NCBI RefSeq assembly: GCF_008330945.1 | Contig: NZ_CP043489.1 | Coordinates: 372,001-436,000, forward strand | Reading direction: 5' to 3' | Length of the DNA stretch: 64,000 nt | From: Labrys sp. KNU-23 | GTDB taxonomy: Bacteria > Pseudomonadota > Alphaproteobacteria > Rhizobiales > Labraceae | Part shown: positions 23,036 through 33,600 of the stretch, piece by piece | Layout of the letters: each line of letters starts with the position of its first letter | How positions within the stretch are numbered: the stretch's first letter is position 1 | Notes under the pieces: generated by a model | Told to the model about the DNA's origin: nothing | Databases searched by the model: none | Seen by the model: the letters and a program-made list of their open reading frames with translations, nothing else | Program-made: the position numbers and the translations under genes

Positions 23036-24394
23036 ATGTTTGACAAGATCCTGATCGCGAACCGCGGCGAGATCGCCCTGCGCGTGCTGCGCGCCTGCAA
23101 GGAACTCGGCATCAAGACGGTGGCGGTCCATTCCACCGCAGACGCCGATGCCATGCATGTCAAGCTGGCGGATGAGAGCGTGTGCATCGGCCCGCCGCCG
23201 GCACGCGAGAGCTATCTCAACATCCCCGCTCTGATTGCGGCCTGCGAGATCACCGGCGCCGAGGCAGTGCATCCGGGTTACGGCTTCCTGTCGGAAAACG
23301 CCCGCTTCGCCGACATCCTCGATCAGCACAACATCGCCTTCATCGGCCCCAAGGCCGAACATATCCGCATGATGGGCGACAAGATCGAGGCCAAGCGCAC
23401 CGCCAAGCGCCTCGGCATTCCCTGCGTTCCCGGTTCGGATGGCGGTGTCACCAATGACGTCGACGCAGCCCGCATCGCCGAGGAAATCGGCTATCCCGTG
23501 CTGGTCAAGGCGGCTGCCGGTGGCGGTGGCCGCGGCATGAAGGTCGCGATGACGGCTGAGGACCTGTCCGACGCCCTTGCCACGGCCCGGGCCGAAGCTT
23601 TGGCTGCCTTTGGCGACGACGCAGTCTATCTCGAGAAATATCTGCAAAAGCCGCGCCACATCGAATTGCAGGTGCTCGGCGATGGCCAGGGCCATGCCAT
23701 TCATCTGGGCGAGCGCGACTGCTCGCTGCAGCGCCGGCACCAGAAGGTGTGGGAGGAAGGCCCCTCTCCGGCCCTCAATGCCGCCCAGCGCAGCAAGATC
23801 GGCGATATCGTCGCCAAGGCGATGGTCGAGCTCGGCTATGTCGGCGCCGGCACCATCGAGTTCCTCTATGAAAATGGCGAGTTCTATTTCATCGAGATGA
23901 ACACGCGCATCCAGGTGGAACATCCGGTCACCGAGATGATCACCGGCATCGATCTCGTCAACGAGCAGATCAAGATCGCCGCGGGCTCTCCGCTGTCGAT
24001 CAAGCAATCGGACGTGCAGATCGAAGGCCATGCCATCGAATGCCGCATCAATGCCGAGAATGCCGCGACCTTCCGGCCTTCTCCCGGCACGATCAGCTAT
24101 TTCCATCCGCCGGGCGGGCTCGGCGTACGCGTCGATTCGGCGGTCTATCAAGGCTACAAGATCCCGCCCTATTACGATTCGCTGATCGGCAAGCTGATCG
24201 TGCACGGCCGCACGCGCACCGAGTGCCTGATGCGTCTGCGCCGGGCCATCGACGAATTCGTGGTCGATGGTGTAGAGACCACTCTGCCGCTGTTCCGCAC
24301 CCTGGTGCGCAACGCGGACATCCAGAACGGCCTCTACGACATTCACTGGCTCGAGAAATTCCTCGAAGCCGGCGGCATGAGCGATAGCGCCTAG
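23036..24394 (+). CDS. accC: Biotin carboxylase of acetyl-CoA carboxylase
   Basis: The 452-residue enzyme is a full biotin carboxylase: N-terminal [19 protein letters not shown], the ATP-grasp glycine loop [11 protein letters not shown], and the metal and carbonate site around [16 protein letters not shown]. It carboxylates biotin on AccB with ATP and bicarbonate, the first half of fatty acid synthesis commitment. Length is normal. It is co-transcribed with accB and with aat, which starts 11 bp later. Confidence 0.97.
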   Translation: MFDKILIANRGEIALRVLRACKELGIKTVAVHSTADADAMHVKLADESVCIGPPPARESYLNIPALIAACEITGAEAVHPGYGFLSENARFADILDQHNIAFIGPKAEHIRMMGDKIEAKRTAKRLGIPCVPGSDGGVTNDVDAARIAEEIGYPVLVKAAAGGGGRGMKVAMTAEDLSDALATARAEALAAFGDDAVYLEKYLQKPRHIELQVLGDGQGHAIHLGERDCSLQRRHQKVWEEGPSPALNAAQRSKIGDIVAKAMVELGYVGAGTIEFLYENGEFYFIEMNTRIQVEHPVTEMITGIDLVNEQIKIAAGSPLSIKQSDVQIEGHAIECRINAENAATFRPSPGTISYFHPPGGLGVRVDSAVYQGYKIPPYYDSLIGKLIVHGRTRTECLMRLRRAIDEFVVDGVETTLPLFRTLVRNADIQNGLYDIHWLEKFLEAGGMSDSA

Positions 24395-24405
24395 GCTCTC
24401 CGGCC

Positions 24406-25074
24406 ATGTCGGGCGCCGAGGTCAATCTGGAGATCACGCCGCAGGTCCTGCTCAAGGCCTATGCCTGCGGCATCTTCCCGATGGCCGAAAGCGCCGACGA
24501 TCCGGGCCTGTATTGGGTCGAGCCGGAGTTTCGCGGCGTCGTTCCCCTCGATGGCCTGATCATCTCCCATCGGCTCGCCCGCACCATCCGTTCCGACCGC
24601 TTCGAGATCGTGGTGGACCGCGATTTCGAGGCGGTGATCGATGGCTGTGCGCAATCCGCGCCGGGCCGCCGCACCACCTGGATCAACGCCTCGATCCGCA
24701 AGCTCTATGGCGAGCTGTTCCGGCTGGGACATTGCCATACGGTCGAGGCCTATCGTGACGGCCGGCTGGTTGGCGGCCTCTATGGTGTCGACCTCGGCGG
24801 TGCTTTCTTCGGCGAAAGCATGTTCCATCGCGAGAGCGATGCCTCCAAAGTCGCCCTGGCTCATCTGGTGGCACGGCTGCGCCACGGGGGCTACCAATTG
24901 CTCGACACCCAGTTCGTCACCGACCACCTGACCAGCCTCGGTGCCGTCGAACTGCCGCGTTCCCTCTATCATCAGCTGCTGGACGACGCCCTGGCGGAGG
25001 ACGGCGACTTTCTCGCCTGGCCAAAGGAAGAGGCCAGGAGCGGTGCCGAAATTCTGGCGGCGTTGGCCGATTGA
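24406..25074 (+). CDS. aat: Leucyl/phenylalanyl-tRNA-protein transferase
   Basis: The 222-residue protein has the family hallmarks: [12 protein letters not shown] with [16 protein letters not shown], the segment [24 protein letters not shown], and [18 protein letters not shown]. It adds Leu or Phe to N-terminal Arg or Lys of proteins, marking them for ClpSAP degradation (N-end rule). It follows accC in the same operon, as in related genomes. Confidence 0.97.
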   Translation: MSGAEVNLEITPQVLLKAYACGIFPMAESADDPGLYWVEPEFRGVVPLDGLIISHRLARTIRSDRFEIVVDRDFEAVIDGCAQSAPGRRTTWINASIRKLYGELFRLGHCHTVEAYRDGRLVGGLYGVDLGGAFFGESMFHRESDASKVALAHLVARLRHGGYQLLDTQFVTDHLTSLGAVELPRSLYHQLLDDALAEDGDFLAWPKEEARSGAEILAALAD

Positions 25075-25083
25075 GCCTGGCGG

Positions 25084-25707
25084 TCAGAAAGGGCGTGTCG
25101 GCAGCTGCCAATTATAGGCGACGGCGATCATGCGCAGGCCGACACAGAGGATAGCCGCTACCGCCGCGACATAGCGCCGACGCCAATTTCGCCCGCGGCT
25201 GAAGGCGATCACGATAGCACCGGCCATGCCGGCGGTCGCGTAGATGTCGGTCTGCAGAATATGCGGCACCCTGTTCAGCAACACATCGCGCATCACGCCG
25301 CCCCCGACGCCGCTGACCGTGCCGAGGAAGACCGCGACCAGGGGATGGATCTTGAAATCCAGCGCCTTGAAGGTGCCGGCTACCACGAACAGAGCCAGGC
25401 CGCAGGCATCGAGTGCGATCAACACATGGATGGGGATGGCGTTGACCCAGGCGTGGAACACCCAGGTGACGAAGGCGGCGCTGAGCACGGCCACCGTATA
25501 ACGCCAGTCTGCCACGGCGGCGACCGGGCGCACGCCGATCAAGACGTCGCGCATCACCCCGCCGCCCAACGCCGTCAGGAAGGCCAGAACCAGCACCCCG
25601 ACCGGGTCGAACCCAGCCACCACGCCGGCCAGCGCCCCTTCGAGGGCAAACACGAAAGTGCCGCTGAGATCAGCGAGGAGAACAAGTTGATCGACCTTGC
25701 GGGACAT
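25084..25707 (-). CDS. TRIC/UPF0126 family membrane channel protein
   Basis: The 207-residue protein has six to seven membrane helices in two halves, each with the signature GGGVMRDVL (about residues 48-56 and 135-143). Bacterial TRIC homologues form trimeric monovalent cation channels. The gene stands convergent to aat and breaks the usual aat-DUF2155 adjacency. Confidence 0.92.
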   Translation of the reverse strand: MSRKVDQLVLLADLSGTFVFALEGALAGVVAGFDPVGVLVLAFLTALGGGVMRDVLIGVRPVAAVADWRYTVAVLSAAFVTWVFHAWVNAIPIHVLIALDACGLALFVVAGTFKALDFKIHPLVAVFLGTVSGVGGGVMRDVLLNRVPHILQTDIYATAGMAGAIVIAFSRGRNWRRRYVAAVAAILCVGLRMIAVAYNWQLPTRPF

Positions 25708-25816
25708 CGTGCGTTTCCAGCGATGCCAGGATATGTCACGGCCCTATCCACGATCCCCACACCGCAGACAACCACGCCGGTCAACAAAGCTGTGCATGGA
25801 CGTGAAAACCGCCGGC

Positions 25817-26422
25817 TCAATCCTGCGGCGCGTTGGGATCCACTGGCTGGTCGAAGAAATCGGCATTGCCATCGCCGGTCTCGGGCGGCTGAGCGGCATC
25901 GGGCACCACTGTCTCGGGCGATGCCGCCTGCCCCTTCTTGCCCTTGGCGGGCTTGCTGCCTGGCTGCGCCGTCACCACGGGCGGCGGCGGTGGATCGCTG
26001 GTCTTGCCGCCCTTGCAGTCCTTCAGCCAGACATCATAGACGGGGTGCTCGACGCCATTGAGACCGGGGCTGGAAGCGAACATCCAGCCATTGAACAGGC
26101 GCTCGACCTTCTTGCTCAGAGTCAGCTCGTCGATCTCGACGAAACTGGTCGTCTGCGGATCCTCGCTGGCCGAACGGCTGTAGCACACACGTGGGGTTAC
26201 GCTGAGTGCCCCGAACTTCACCGTCTGTCCAACGGGCGCCTCGAAGGTACTGATTTCACCGGAAATCTTGTCGAGCCCAGTGAAGACCGCGGTGGGATTG
26301 GTGATGCGCTCAGCCCGGGCTCCACCATTGCCAAGAATCAAGCCCAGACAGGTCGCGCTTGCGACAGCAAGGCAACGGGACCGGCCGGTCAGAGGAAGGA
26401 AGGCAAGCGGACGCAAAAGCAA
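25817..26422 (-). CDS. DUF2155 domain protein, exported
   Basis: The 201-residue product has a signal peptide (to about residue 37, GGARAERI), then the DUF2155 domain: AVFTGLDKISGEISTFEAPVG, FGALSVTPRVCYSRS, and FNGWMFASSPGLNGVEHPVYDVWLKDC in pieces along residues 45-135, with two cysteines likely to pair. The C-terminal third is proline/lysine-rich and disordered. The family function is unknown to me. It normally sits between aat and the NDUFA12 gene in Hyphomicrobiales, as nearly here. Confidence 0.9.
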   Translation of the reverse strand: MLLRPLAFLPLTGRSRCLAVASATCLGLILGNGGARAERITNPTAVFTGLDKISGEISTFEAPVGQTVKFGALSVTPRVCYSRSASEDPQTTSFVEIDELTLSKKVERLFNGWMFASSPGLNGVEHPVYDVWLKDCKGGKTSDPPPPPVVTAQPGSKPAKGKKGQAASPETVVPDAAQPPETGDGNADFFDQPVDPNAPQD

Positions 26423-26505
26423 AGGAATCCGTGTCTGGGCTTAAGCGTCTTTGCGATTTGGCGCCGTCACCAACAATCGCAAAGACGCGTCGAACCAAAG
26501 AGTGA

Positions 26506-26542
26506 GAGCAAAATAGCGTTTCCGTCTAAACGCGTTTTGCTC
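26506..26542. repeat. Imperfect palindrome, dispersed intergenic element
   Basis: GAGCAAAA at 26506-26513 pairs with TTTTGCTC at 26535-26542, and CGTTT with AAACG inside. The reverse complement reads GAGCAAAACGCGTT and then GGAAACGC; the same words recur at 39105-39132. Probably a rhizobial intergenic repeat. Confidence 0.65.
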
Positions 26543-26619
26543 CAGGCGAAAAGCGATAGCGACCCATCGGGGCGAAAAGACGGCCGCGGGCATCGCCGCG
26601 GCTCGGCCATGCCGACGCG

Positions 26620-27027
26620 TCAGTCTCCCGGCGACCAGGCCTGGTAATCGCCGGTCGCCGCCTGGCGAGGACCGTGCGAGAGCATCGAGCCCTTCGGATG
26701 ATAAGCGTTCACCGTGCCGGTCTGATTCGGGCGATGCGGCTTTTGCCATTCGCGTGGCTTGTATTCGGTCTCGCTCGGCGGGGTATCGATCTGGTGGTGC
26801 ATCCAGCCCCACCAGCCCGGCGGAATCGCCGTGGCCTCGGCATAGCCATTGTACTGCACCCAGCGCCGCTGCACGCCGATGGTCGGATCCACGGCACCGC
26901 CCTTGGTGCGGTAATAGACATTGCCGAACTCGTCCTCGCCCACGCGCTCGCCCTTGCGCGAGGTCCAGAAGCGGGTTCCGATCGTGGAGCCGTTCCACCA
27001 CGTGAAGATCTGCAGGAGCGTTTTCAT
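26620..27027 (-). CDS. NDUFA12-family NADH:ubiquinone oxidoreductase subunit
   Basis: The 135-residue protein matches NDUFA12 (B17.2): the run GTRFWTSRKGERVGEDEFGN, then VYYRTKG, RRWVQYNG and PPGWWGWMHHQIDTPP, ending YKPREWQKPH. It is an accessory subunit of complex I on the matrix/cytoplasmic arm in mitochondria and alphaproteobacteria. ATG 27027 is chosen as the family start (MKTLLQIFTWW). Together with aat and DUF2155 it forms a neighbourhood conserved in Hyphomicrobiales. Confidence 0.95.
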   Translation of the reverse strand: MKTLLQIFTWWNGSTIGTRFWTSRKGERVGEDEFGNVYYRTKGGAVDPTIGVQRRWVQYNGYAEATAIPPGWWGWMHHQIDTPPSETEYKPREWQKPHRPNQTGTVNAYHPKGSMLSHGPRQAATGDYQAWSPGD

Positions 27028-27213
27028 CGAGGGCTGCCGTTTCGTATTCCGTTGCAAGTCTTATGGCCAAGCGCGGCGGCGATGTCCACTATCGCGCGCG
27101 ACCTCACCCGCTATTTCTAGGACAGGATGCAGGGCAACAGAACCCTGTTTTGCGGGAGTCTGCCATTCCGGCTCCGCGCCCTGTCCTATCGGGAGCGCCA
27201 GCGCCTACAAAGG

Positions 27214-28149
27214 TCAGAACCGCGCAATGGCCTGCGCGATCAGGTCGAAATAGCCGTCCGCGTCGATGCCACCGAGGACGAAGGCGTTTTTCGGACGGCC
27301 CGTCACGCCCCACCAGTCGATCACCGTCATGCCCTGGGTGAGGACCGATTCCGTCTCGATCTCGACATTGCACGAACGGCCGGTGAAGAGCTCGGGCTTG
27401 ATCAGCCAGGCGATCACGCAGGGATCGTGCAGTGGTCCGCCTTCCGAGCCGTATTTCTGCACGTCGAAGCGCTCGAAGAAATCGAGCCAACCCACCGCCG
27501 CATCGGAGACCCTGGAGCCGATCGCCCGGATCCTGTCGACGCGCGGGTGGGTGGTGAGCGCCTTGTGGGTCACGTCGAGCGGGGCCATGGTGATCGGAAT
27601 GTCGGCGGCGAAAACCACTTTGGCCGCATGGGGATCGACGAAGATGTTGAACTCGGCGGCCGGTGTCATGTTGCCGCCCTCGAAGCAGCCGCCGCCCATC
27701 AACACGATCTCCTTGATGCGCGGGGCGATACGCGGTTCGCGCATCAGCGCCAGGGCAATATTGGTCAGCGGCCCGAGCGGGCAGAGCGTGATGGTGCCGG
27801 AAGGGCGCGTCATCAGGGTCTCGACGATGAAGTCGACGCCATGGCGCGGGCTGAGCGGCATTGTGGGCTCGGGCAGGTCCGCGCCATCGAGCCCGGTCTT
27901 GCCATGTACATGCTCCGCGGTGACCAGCGGGCGCAACAGCGGCCGGTCTGCGCCGGCGCACACCGTGATATCGGACCGTCCTGCCAGTTCGCAGACCACG
28001 CGCGCATTCCGGCTCGTCAGGGCCAGCGGTACGTTGCCGGCCACGGCGGTGATGCCCAGCACCTCGATCTCGGGACTCCCCAGCGCCAGCAACAGAGCCA
28101 GGGCGTCGTCCTGGCCAGGATCGGTGTCGATGATGATGGAACGGGGCAT
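27214..28149 (-). CDS. Nucleoside hydrolase (IUNH family)
   Basis: The 311-residue enzyme has the calcium-binding motif IIIDTDPGQDDALAL at the N-terminus, the AEFNIFVDPHAA segment and HDPCVIAWLI near residue 240. It cleaves the N-glycosidic bond of nucleosides to free base and ribose. Where many family members have a His-containing active-site loop, the present sequence does not let me tell purine from pyrimidine preference. It stands alone. Confidence 0.93.
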   Translation of the reverse strand: MPRSIIIDTDPGQDDALALLLALGSPEIEVLGITAVAGNVPLALTSRNARVVCELAGRSDITVCAGADRPLLRPLVTAEHVHGKTGLDGADLPEPTMPLSPRHGVDFIVETLMTRPSGTITLCPLGPLTNIALALMREPRIAPRIKEIVLMGGGCFEGGNMTPAAEFNIFVDPHAAKVVFAADIPITMAPLDVTHKALTTHPRVDRIRAIGSRVSDAAVGWLDFFERFDVQKYGSEGGPLHDPCVIAWLIKPELFTGRSCNVEIETESVLTQGMTVIDWWGVTGRPKNAFVLGGIDADGYFDLIAQAIARF

Positions 28150-28238
28150 GACAGACTCGGGAGCATTGGAGAGGGCCGGACCATGGACCGGCGACGGGCG
28201 GCGCGCAAGGCGCCGAAGACACGTCTTCCTCGGCGGTT

Positions 28239-28745
28239 TCAGGCCGGGCGCGCGCGGTCGGCAGCGTCGAGTTTCTCTTCCAACCTCTTGACCAGTTGCA
28301 TCAGCTCCGCGACCTGGGTCTCGCGCAGGAAGTCGATCTTCTCATGCAGCAACTCGATCTCCAGTTCGGCCTTGGTGTTGACGTCATAGTCGTGCGTCGC
28401 GGCGGCGCGGTCGATTGCGGCCTGCCGGTTCTGGCTCATCATGATGAAGGGAGCGGCATAGGCCGCCTGGAACGACAGCGCCAGATTGAGCAGGATGAAG
28501 GGATAGGGATCCCAGTGCTGGATGAAGGCGACGACATTGAGCACCACCCAGGCCGCCAGCACGGCCGATTGCACGATGATGAACGGCCAGCTTCCCATGG
28601 TGGCTGCAACCGCATCGGCAATGCGGGCGCCGACGGGGGCCGCCGCCCGCTCCGGCCGCCGATGGGCGCGCCGCTCCTGGCGCAATCGATGCAGGAGCGT
28701 CCGTTCTTCGTCATGAAGCTGATGGGCTTTGGCGATCAGGCTCAT
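28239..28745 (-). CDS. DUF1003 membrane protein
   Basis: The 168-residue product has two membrane helices (about 51-75, WPFIIVQSAVLAAWVVLNVV, and 80-100) followed by MMSQNRQAAIDRAAATHDYD, the DUF1003 hallmark, and a C-terminal coiled coil (VAELMQLVKRLEEKLDA). Function unknown in the family. It is divergent from the NDH-2 gene with 123 bp between. Confidence 0.92.
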   Translation of the reverse strand: MSLIAKAHQLHDEERTLLHRLRQERRAHRRPERAAAPVGARIADAVAATMGSWPFIIVQSAVLAAWVVLNVVAFIQHWDPYPFILLNLALSFQAAYAAPFIMMSQNRQAAIDRAAATHDYDVNTKAELEIELLHEKIDFLRETQVAELMQLVKRLEEKLDAADRARPA

Positions 28746-28868
28746 CTTCCCGTTCTTTCCGACTCTGCTTGCGGTGCGGGAATGCTACAAGGTTCCCCAG
28801 CCGAACGGCGGAAATTGTCGGGTGCGCATACGGGCCGCGACGCCGGATTATGTGCAGGAGAATGGGAC

Positions 28869-30152
28869 ATGGCGGGCCAACCCCACCGTATCGTGGTCGT
28901 CGGAGCAGGATTCGGGGGCCTGGAGGCTATCCATCACCTCAAGGGTGCGCCCGTCGAGATCACGCTGGTGGACCGGCGCAATCACCATATCTTCCAGCCC
29001 CTGCTCTATCAGGTCGCCACCGCCTCGCTGGCCACTTCCGAGATCGCCTGGCCGATTCGCCATCTCATGCGCGGCCGGCCGGAGGTGACCACGCTGCTGG
29101 GCGAAGTCGGCGGCATCGACGCGCCGGCGCGGCAAGTGCATCTGAAAGATGGCGCCAAGCTTGCCTATGACACGCTGATTCTGGCGACGGGCGCACGCCA
29201 TGCCTATTTCGGCCATGACGAATGGGAGCCCCACGCCCCCGGGCTGAAAGCGATCGAGGATGCCACCACCATCCGCCGACGCATCCTCATCGCCTTCGAG
29301 AAAGCGGAACGCGAGAGCGATCCCCAGGTGCAGGATGCCTTGCTCACCTTCGTGATCGTCGGCGCCGGCCCGACCGGCGTGGAGCTCGCCGGCACCATCG
29401 CCGAACTGGCGCGTGACACGCTGGCTCCGGATTTTCGGCGTATCGACACGCATAAGGCACGGGTCGTGCTGGTGGAGGCCGGGCCCCGCGTGCTCGCAGG
29501 CTACCCCGACGACCTGTCCGATTACACCAGGCAATCGCTCGAAAGCCTTGGCGTCGAGGTGGTTCTCGGCGCCGCGGTCACCGCATGTACAGCCGATGGG
29601 GTCGTCTATGGCGGCAAGCTCCTGCCGGCGCGCACCATCGTCTGGGCCGCGGGCGTGCGCGCCTCCCCTGCCGCCGAGTGGCTCGGTGTCCCGGCGGACC
29701 GCAACGGCCGAATCATCGTCGAGCCGGACCTGACAGTGCCCGGTCATCCCGAGATCTTCGCCATCGGCGATACAGTCAGCCTGGCAGGCCCGGACGGCAA
29801 GCCGGTCCCCGGCATCGCGCCGGCCGCCAAGCAGGCAGGCGTTTATGTCGCCCGCGTGATCAGGGCTCGGCTGGCGGGCGATCCTGCGCCGCCGCCCTTC
29901 CGCTACAAGCACCAAGGCAGCCTGGCGCAGATCGGCAAGAAACGCGCCGTCATCGATTTTGGCTGGATCAAGCTGCGCGGCTCGCTCGCCTGGTGGATCT
30001 GGGGCATCGCCCACATCTATTTCCTGATCAGCGTGCGCTCCCGCCTCAGCGTCGCCCTGAGCTGGCTGTGGATCCACACCCGCAATCAGCGCGGCGCCCG
30101 TCTGATCACCCAGGGCGGAGACGAGAGCGATTCGCGCTCAGAAAAGGGGTGA
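28869..30152 (+). CDS. ndh: Type II NADH dehydrogenase (NDH-2 like)
   Basis: The 427-residue protein has two dinucleotide folds: FAD site VVVGAGFGGLEA at the start and NAD site VIVGAGPTGVELAG near residue 165, plus the FAD-binding IFAIGDTVSL near 300. A hydrophobic C-terminal stretch (AWWIWGIAHIYFLISV) anchors it to the membrane. NDH-2 passes electrons from NADH to quinone without pumping protons. ATG 28869 has AGGAG upstream. Rubredoxin reductases are similar, but the C-terminal anchor supports NDH-2. Confidence 0.9.
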   Translation: MAGQPHRIVVVGAGFGGLEAIHHLKGAPVEITLVDRRNHHIFQPLLYQVATASLATSEIAWPIRHLMRGRPEVTTLLGEVGGIDAPARQVHLKDGAKLAYDTLILATGARHAYFGHDEWEPHAPGLKAIEDATTIRRRILIAFEKAERESDPQVQDALLTFVIVGAGPTGVELAGTIAELARDTLAPDFRRIDTHKARVVLVEAGPRVLAGYPDDLSDYTRQSLESLGVEVVLGAAVTACTADGVVYGGKLLPARTIVWAAGVRASPAAEWLGVPADRNGRIIVEPDLTVPGHPEIFAIGDTVSLAGPDGKPVPGIAPAAKQAGVYVARVIRARLAGDPAPPPFRYKHQGSLAQIGKKRAVIDFGWIKLRGSLAWWIWGIAHIYFLISVRSRLSVALSWLWIHTRNQRGARLITQGGDESDSRSEKG

Positions 30153-30387
30153 AGGAGCCGACGCGCCTCGATTCGCCCCTCAAGGCCTTCCATGCTTGCC
30201 CTTACGGCAAGCCGTCAGCGATCTCTCCACAAGCGCTTGTGTGCCATTTTGGGTCATCCACCGGGGATGGTAAATGAAACATGACCGGAACATGGCAATT
30301 CAAAGACAGGTTGAGGGCGGCGATTTTGCCAGAGATTCCGGAGCCTTGAGGCGGCTGGCTCAAGCTTGTCCCCGATTTCCACAGCTT

Positions 30388-30400
30388 CTACTATATGTAG
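30388..30400. promoter_or_regulatory. Candidate NrdR box
   Basis: CTAC-TATAT-GTAG resembles the NrdR consensus (a palindrome around ATATAT with AC/GT arms). It lies 30 bp before the candidate -35. I see only one clear copy, whereas NrdR sites usually come in pairs. Confidence 0.5.
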
Positions 30401-30429
30401 ATAGCCGCTCATTTTGCCGGCACTAAATC

Positions 30430-30458
30430 TTGACGCGATCCCCGGCGAGTCCTACCTA
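30430..30458 (+). promoter_or_regulatory. Candidate nrdJ promoter
   Basis: TTGACG (30430-30435) and TACCTA (30453-30458) are 17 bp apart, a sigma-70 type layout. The -10 match is weak. Confidence 0.4.
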
Positions 30459-30646
30459 TTGAGTCATAGTCGGAAACGTCGACGGCCGGGGGCGACCCCA
30501 GGATTGCAGGGCTTGCACCCGGCATATCGAGCGTTGGCAGGGCCATGCACTCACCGACAGTAAACAGGAAGTCAAACAAGATTTGAACCGGGCCGTAACG
30601 ATGGCACGGCGCGGATTTTTGCGTCTAATTTTCGGGGCAGAACGCA

Positions 30647-33600
30647 ATGCGGATTGATCGGCTTTACACCAAGAAGGGGCAGTCGCCCTACGCGTCCATC
30701 GCGTTCCGGACAGCGACGAGTGAGATCCGGAACCCGGATGGCTCGATCGTCTTCCGGCTGGAAGGCATCGCCGTGCCGGAGGCCTGGAGCCAGGTCGCCG
30801 CCGACATCCTGGCGCAGAAATATTTCCGCAAGGCGGGCGTGCCCGCCCGTACCAAGAAGGTGGAAGAGAACGCCGTGCCGTCCTGGCTCTGGCGCACCAT
30901 CCCCGACAAGAAGGCTCTGGCCGCCCTCCCCGAGGCCGAGCGTTTTGTCGGCGAGACGGATTCTCGCCAGGTCTTCGATCGCCTGGCCGGCACCTGGACC
31001 TACTGGGGCTGGAAAGGCGGCTATTTCGATAGCGAAGAGGATGCCCAGGCCTTCTTCGACGAGCACCGCTACATGCTCGCCATGCAGATGGTCGCGCCCA
31101 ACTCGCCGCAATGGTTCAACACCGGCCTGCATTGGGCCTATGGCATTGACGGCCCCGGCCAGGGCCATTTCTATGTCGACTACAAGACCGGCAAGCTGAC
31201 CTCCTCGACCTCGGCCTACGAGCATCCCCAGCCGCATGCCTGCTTCATCCAGTCGGTTGCCGACGACCTCGTCAACGAGGGCGGCATCATGGATCTGTGG
31301 GTGCGCGAGGCGCGCCTGTTCAAATATGGCTCGGGCACCGGCTCCAACTTCTCGGCCCTGCGTTCCGAAGGCGAGCGCCTTTCGGGCGGCGGCCGCTCGT
31401 CCGGCCTGATGTCCTTCCTGAAGATCGGCGATCGCGCCGCCGGCGCCATCAAGTCCGGCGGCACCACCCGCCGGGCTGCCAAGATGGTGGTCGTCGACGC
31501 CGACCATCCCGATATCGAAACCTATATCGACTGGAAGGTGCGCGAGGAGCAGAAGGTTGCCGCGCTCGTCACTGGCTCCAAGATCGTGCAGAAGCACCTG
31601 AAGGCGGTGATGCGCGCCTGCGTTCAGTGCGAAGGCCCCGGCGAGGATTGCTTCGACCCGGAGCGCAACCCGGCCCTCAAGCGCGAGATCAAGGCTGCTC
31701 GCCGCGCTTTGGTGTCCGACAACTACATCAAGCGCGTCATCCAGTTCGCCAAGCAGGGCTACAAGGACATCGCCTTCGACACCTATGACACCGACTGGGA
31801 TTCGGAGGCCTATCTCACGGTATCCGGCCAGAACTCCAACAATTCGGTGCGCGTGGATGACGCCTTCCTCAACGCTGTCGAAAAGGATGGCGACTGGGAG
31901 CTGAAGGCCCGCATCACCGGCAAGACCATGAAGACGCTGAAGGCGCGTGATTTATGGGAGAAGATCGGGCATGCCGCCTGGGCCTCCGCCGATCCCGGCA
32001 TCCAGTTCCACACCACCATCAATGACTGGCACACCTGCTCGGTCTCGGGGCCGATCCGCGCCTCCAATCCGTGCTCGGAATACATGTTCCTCGACGACAC
32101 GGCTTGCAACCTGGCTTCGCTGAACCTCCTGCAGTTCCGCAATGCCGACGGCAGCTTCAACCTGGCTTCATACGAGCATGCCGTCCGGCTTTGGACGATC
32201 GTGCTCGAAATCTCGGTGATGATGGCGCAGTTCCCCTCCAAGGCGATCGCGGAACTGTCCTATCGCTACCGCACGCTGGGCCTGGGCTATGCCAATATTG
32301 GCGGCCTTCTGATGACTGCCGGCATCCCCTACGATTCCGATGCCGGTCGCGCGCTCGGCGGCGCCTTCTCGGCGATCATGACCGGCGTCGCCTATGCGAC
32401 CTCGGCCGAGATGGCCAAGGAACTCGGTACCTTCCCCGGCTTCGAGCCCAACCGCGAATCCATGCTGCGGGTGATCCGCAACCATCGTCGCGCCGCCCAT
32501 GGCGAGACGGCGGGCTATGAAGCGCTCTCCACCGCGCCGGTGGCGCTCGACCTCGCTTCCCTCGGCACTCTCGGCGACAACGGCAAAGCCATTGCCGACC
32601 ATGCCAAGGCGGCCTGGGACAACGCCCTCAAGCTCGGCGAGGCCCATGGCTACCGCAACGCCCAAGCGACGGTGATCGCACCCACCGGCACGATCGGTCT
32701 GGTGATGGATTGCGACACCACCGGCATCGAGCCTGACTTCGCGCTGGTGAAGTTCAAGAAGCTGGCCGGCGGCGGCTACTTCAAGATCATCAACCGCGCC
32801 GTGCCGCAGGCCCTGCGGACGCTGGGCTATTCGGAAGCCGACATCGCCGAGATCGAGGCCTATGCCGTCGGCCATGCCTCGCTGCGCCAGGCGCCCGCCA
32901 TCAACCACACCTCGCTGGCCGCCAAGGGCTTCACCGAGGAGAAGCTCGCTCTGGTCGAGAAGTCCCTCGCTTCGGCCTTCGACATCAAGTTCGTCTTCAA
33001 CAAGTGGACGCTGGGCGAAGACTTCATCACCGGTGCGCTCGGCGTGCCGGCCGAAAAGCTCAACGAGCCCTCGTTCGACCTCCTCGTTCACCTCGGTTTC
33101 GCCAAGGCTGACATCGAGAAGGCCAACATCCATGTCTGCGGCGCCATGACCCTCGAAGGCGCGCCGCATCTGAAGGCCGAGCACCTGCCGGTGTTCGACT
33201 GCGCCAATCCCTGCGGACGCCTCGGCAAGCGCTTCCTCTCGGTGGAGAGCCACATCCGCATGATGGCGGCGGCACAGCCCTTCATCTCGGGCGCGATCTC
33301 CAAGACCATCAACATGCCGAACGACGCAACAGTCGAGGACTGCAAGGCGTCCTACATGCTGTCCTGGCGCCTGGCGCTGAAGGCCAACGCCCTCTATCGC
33401 GACGGCTCCAAGCTCTCCCAGCCGTTGAACTCGCAGCTTCTGGCCGACGAGGACGAGCAGGACGCGGTGGAAGAGCATCTCGAGCGTTCGGTTCCCGCCC
33501 GCGCGGCCCAGGTCGCCGAGAAGATCGTCGAGCGCATCATCGAGCGGGTGGAAGTGGCGCGCGAGCGCGAGAAGATGCCCGACCGCCGCAAGGGCTACAC

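Larger units (their letters stand above)
30153..30646. other. Control region upstream of nrdJ
   Basis: No credible gene on either strand. The stretch holds a candidate NrdR site (30388-30400) and a candidate promoter (30430-30458), leaving a leader of nearly 190 nt before nrdJ. I looked for a cobalamin riboswitch and did not find its B12 box. Confidence 0.5.

Noticed and set aside
30153..30646. Cobalamin riboswitch before the B12-dependent reductase
   Set aside because: I found no B12-box sequence and no matching set of stems; a covariance search would settle it.
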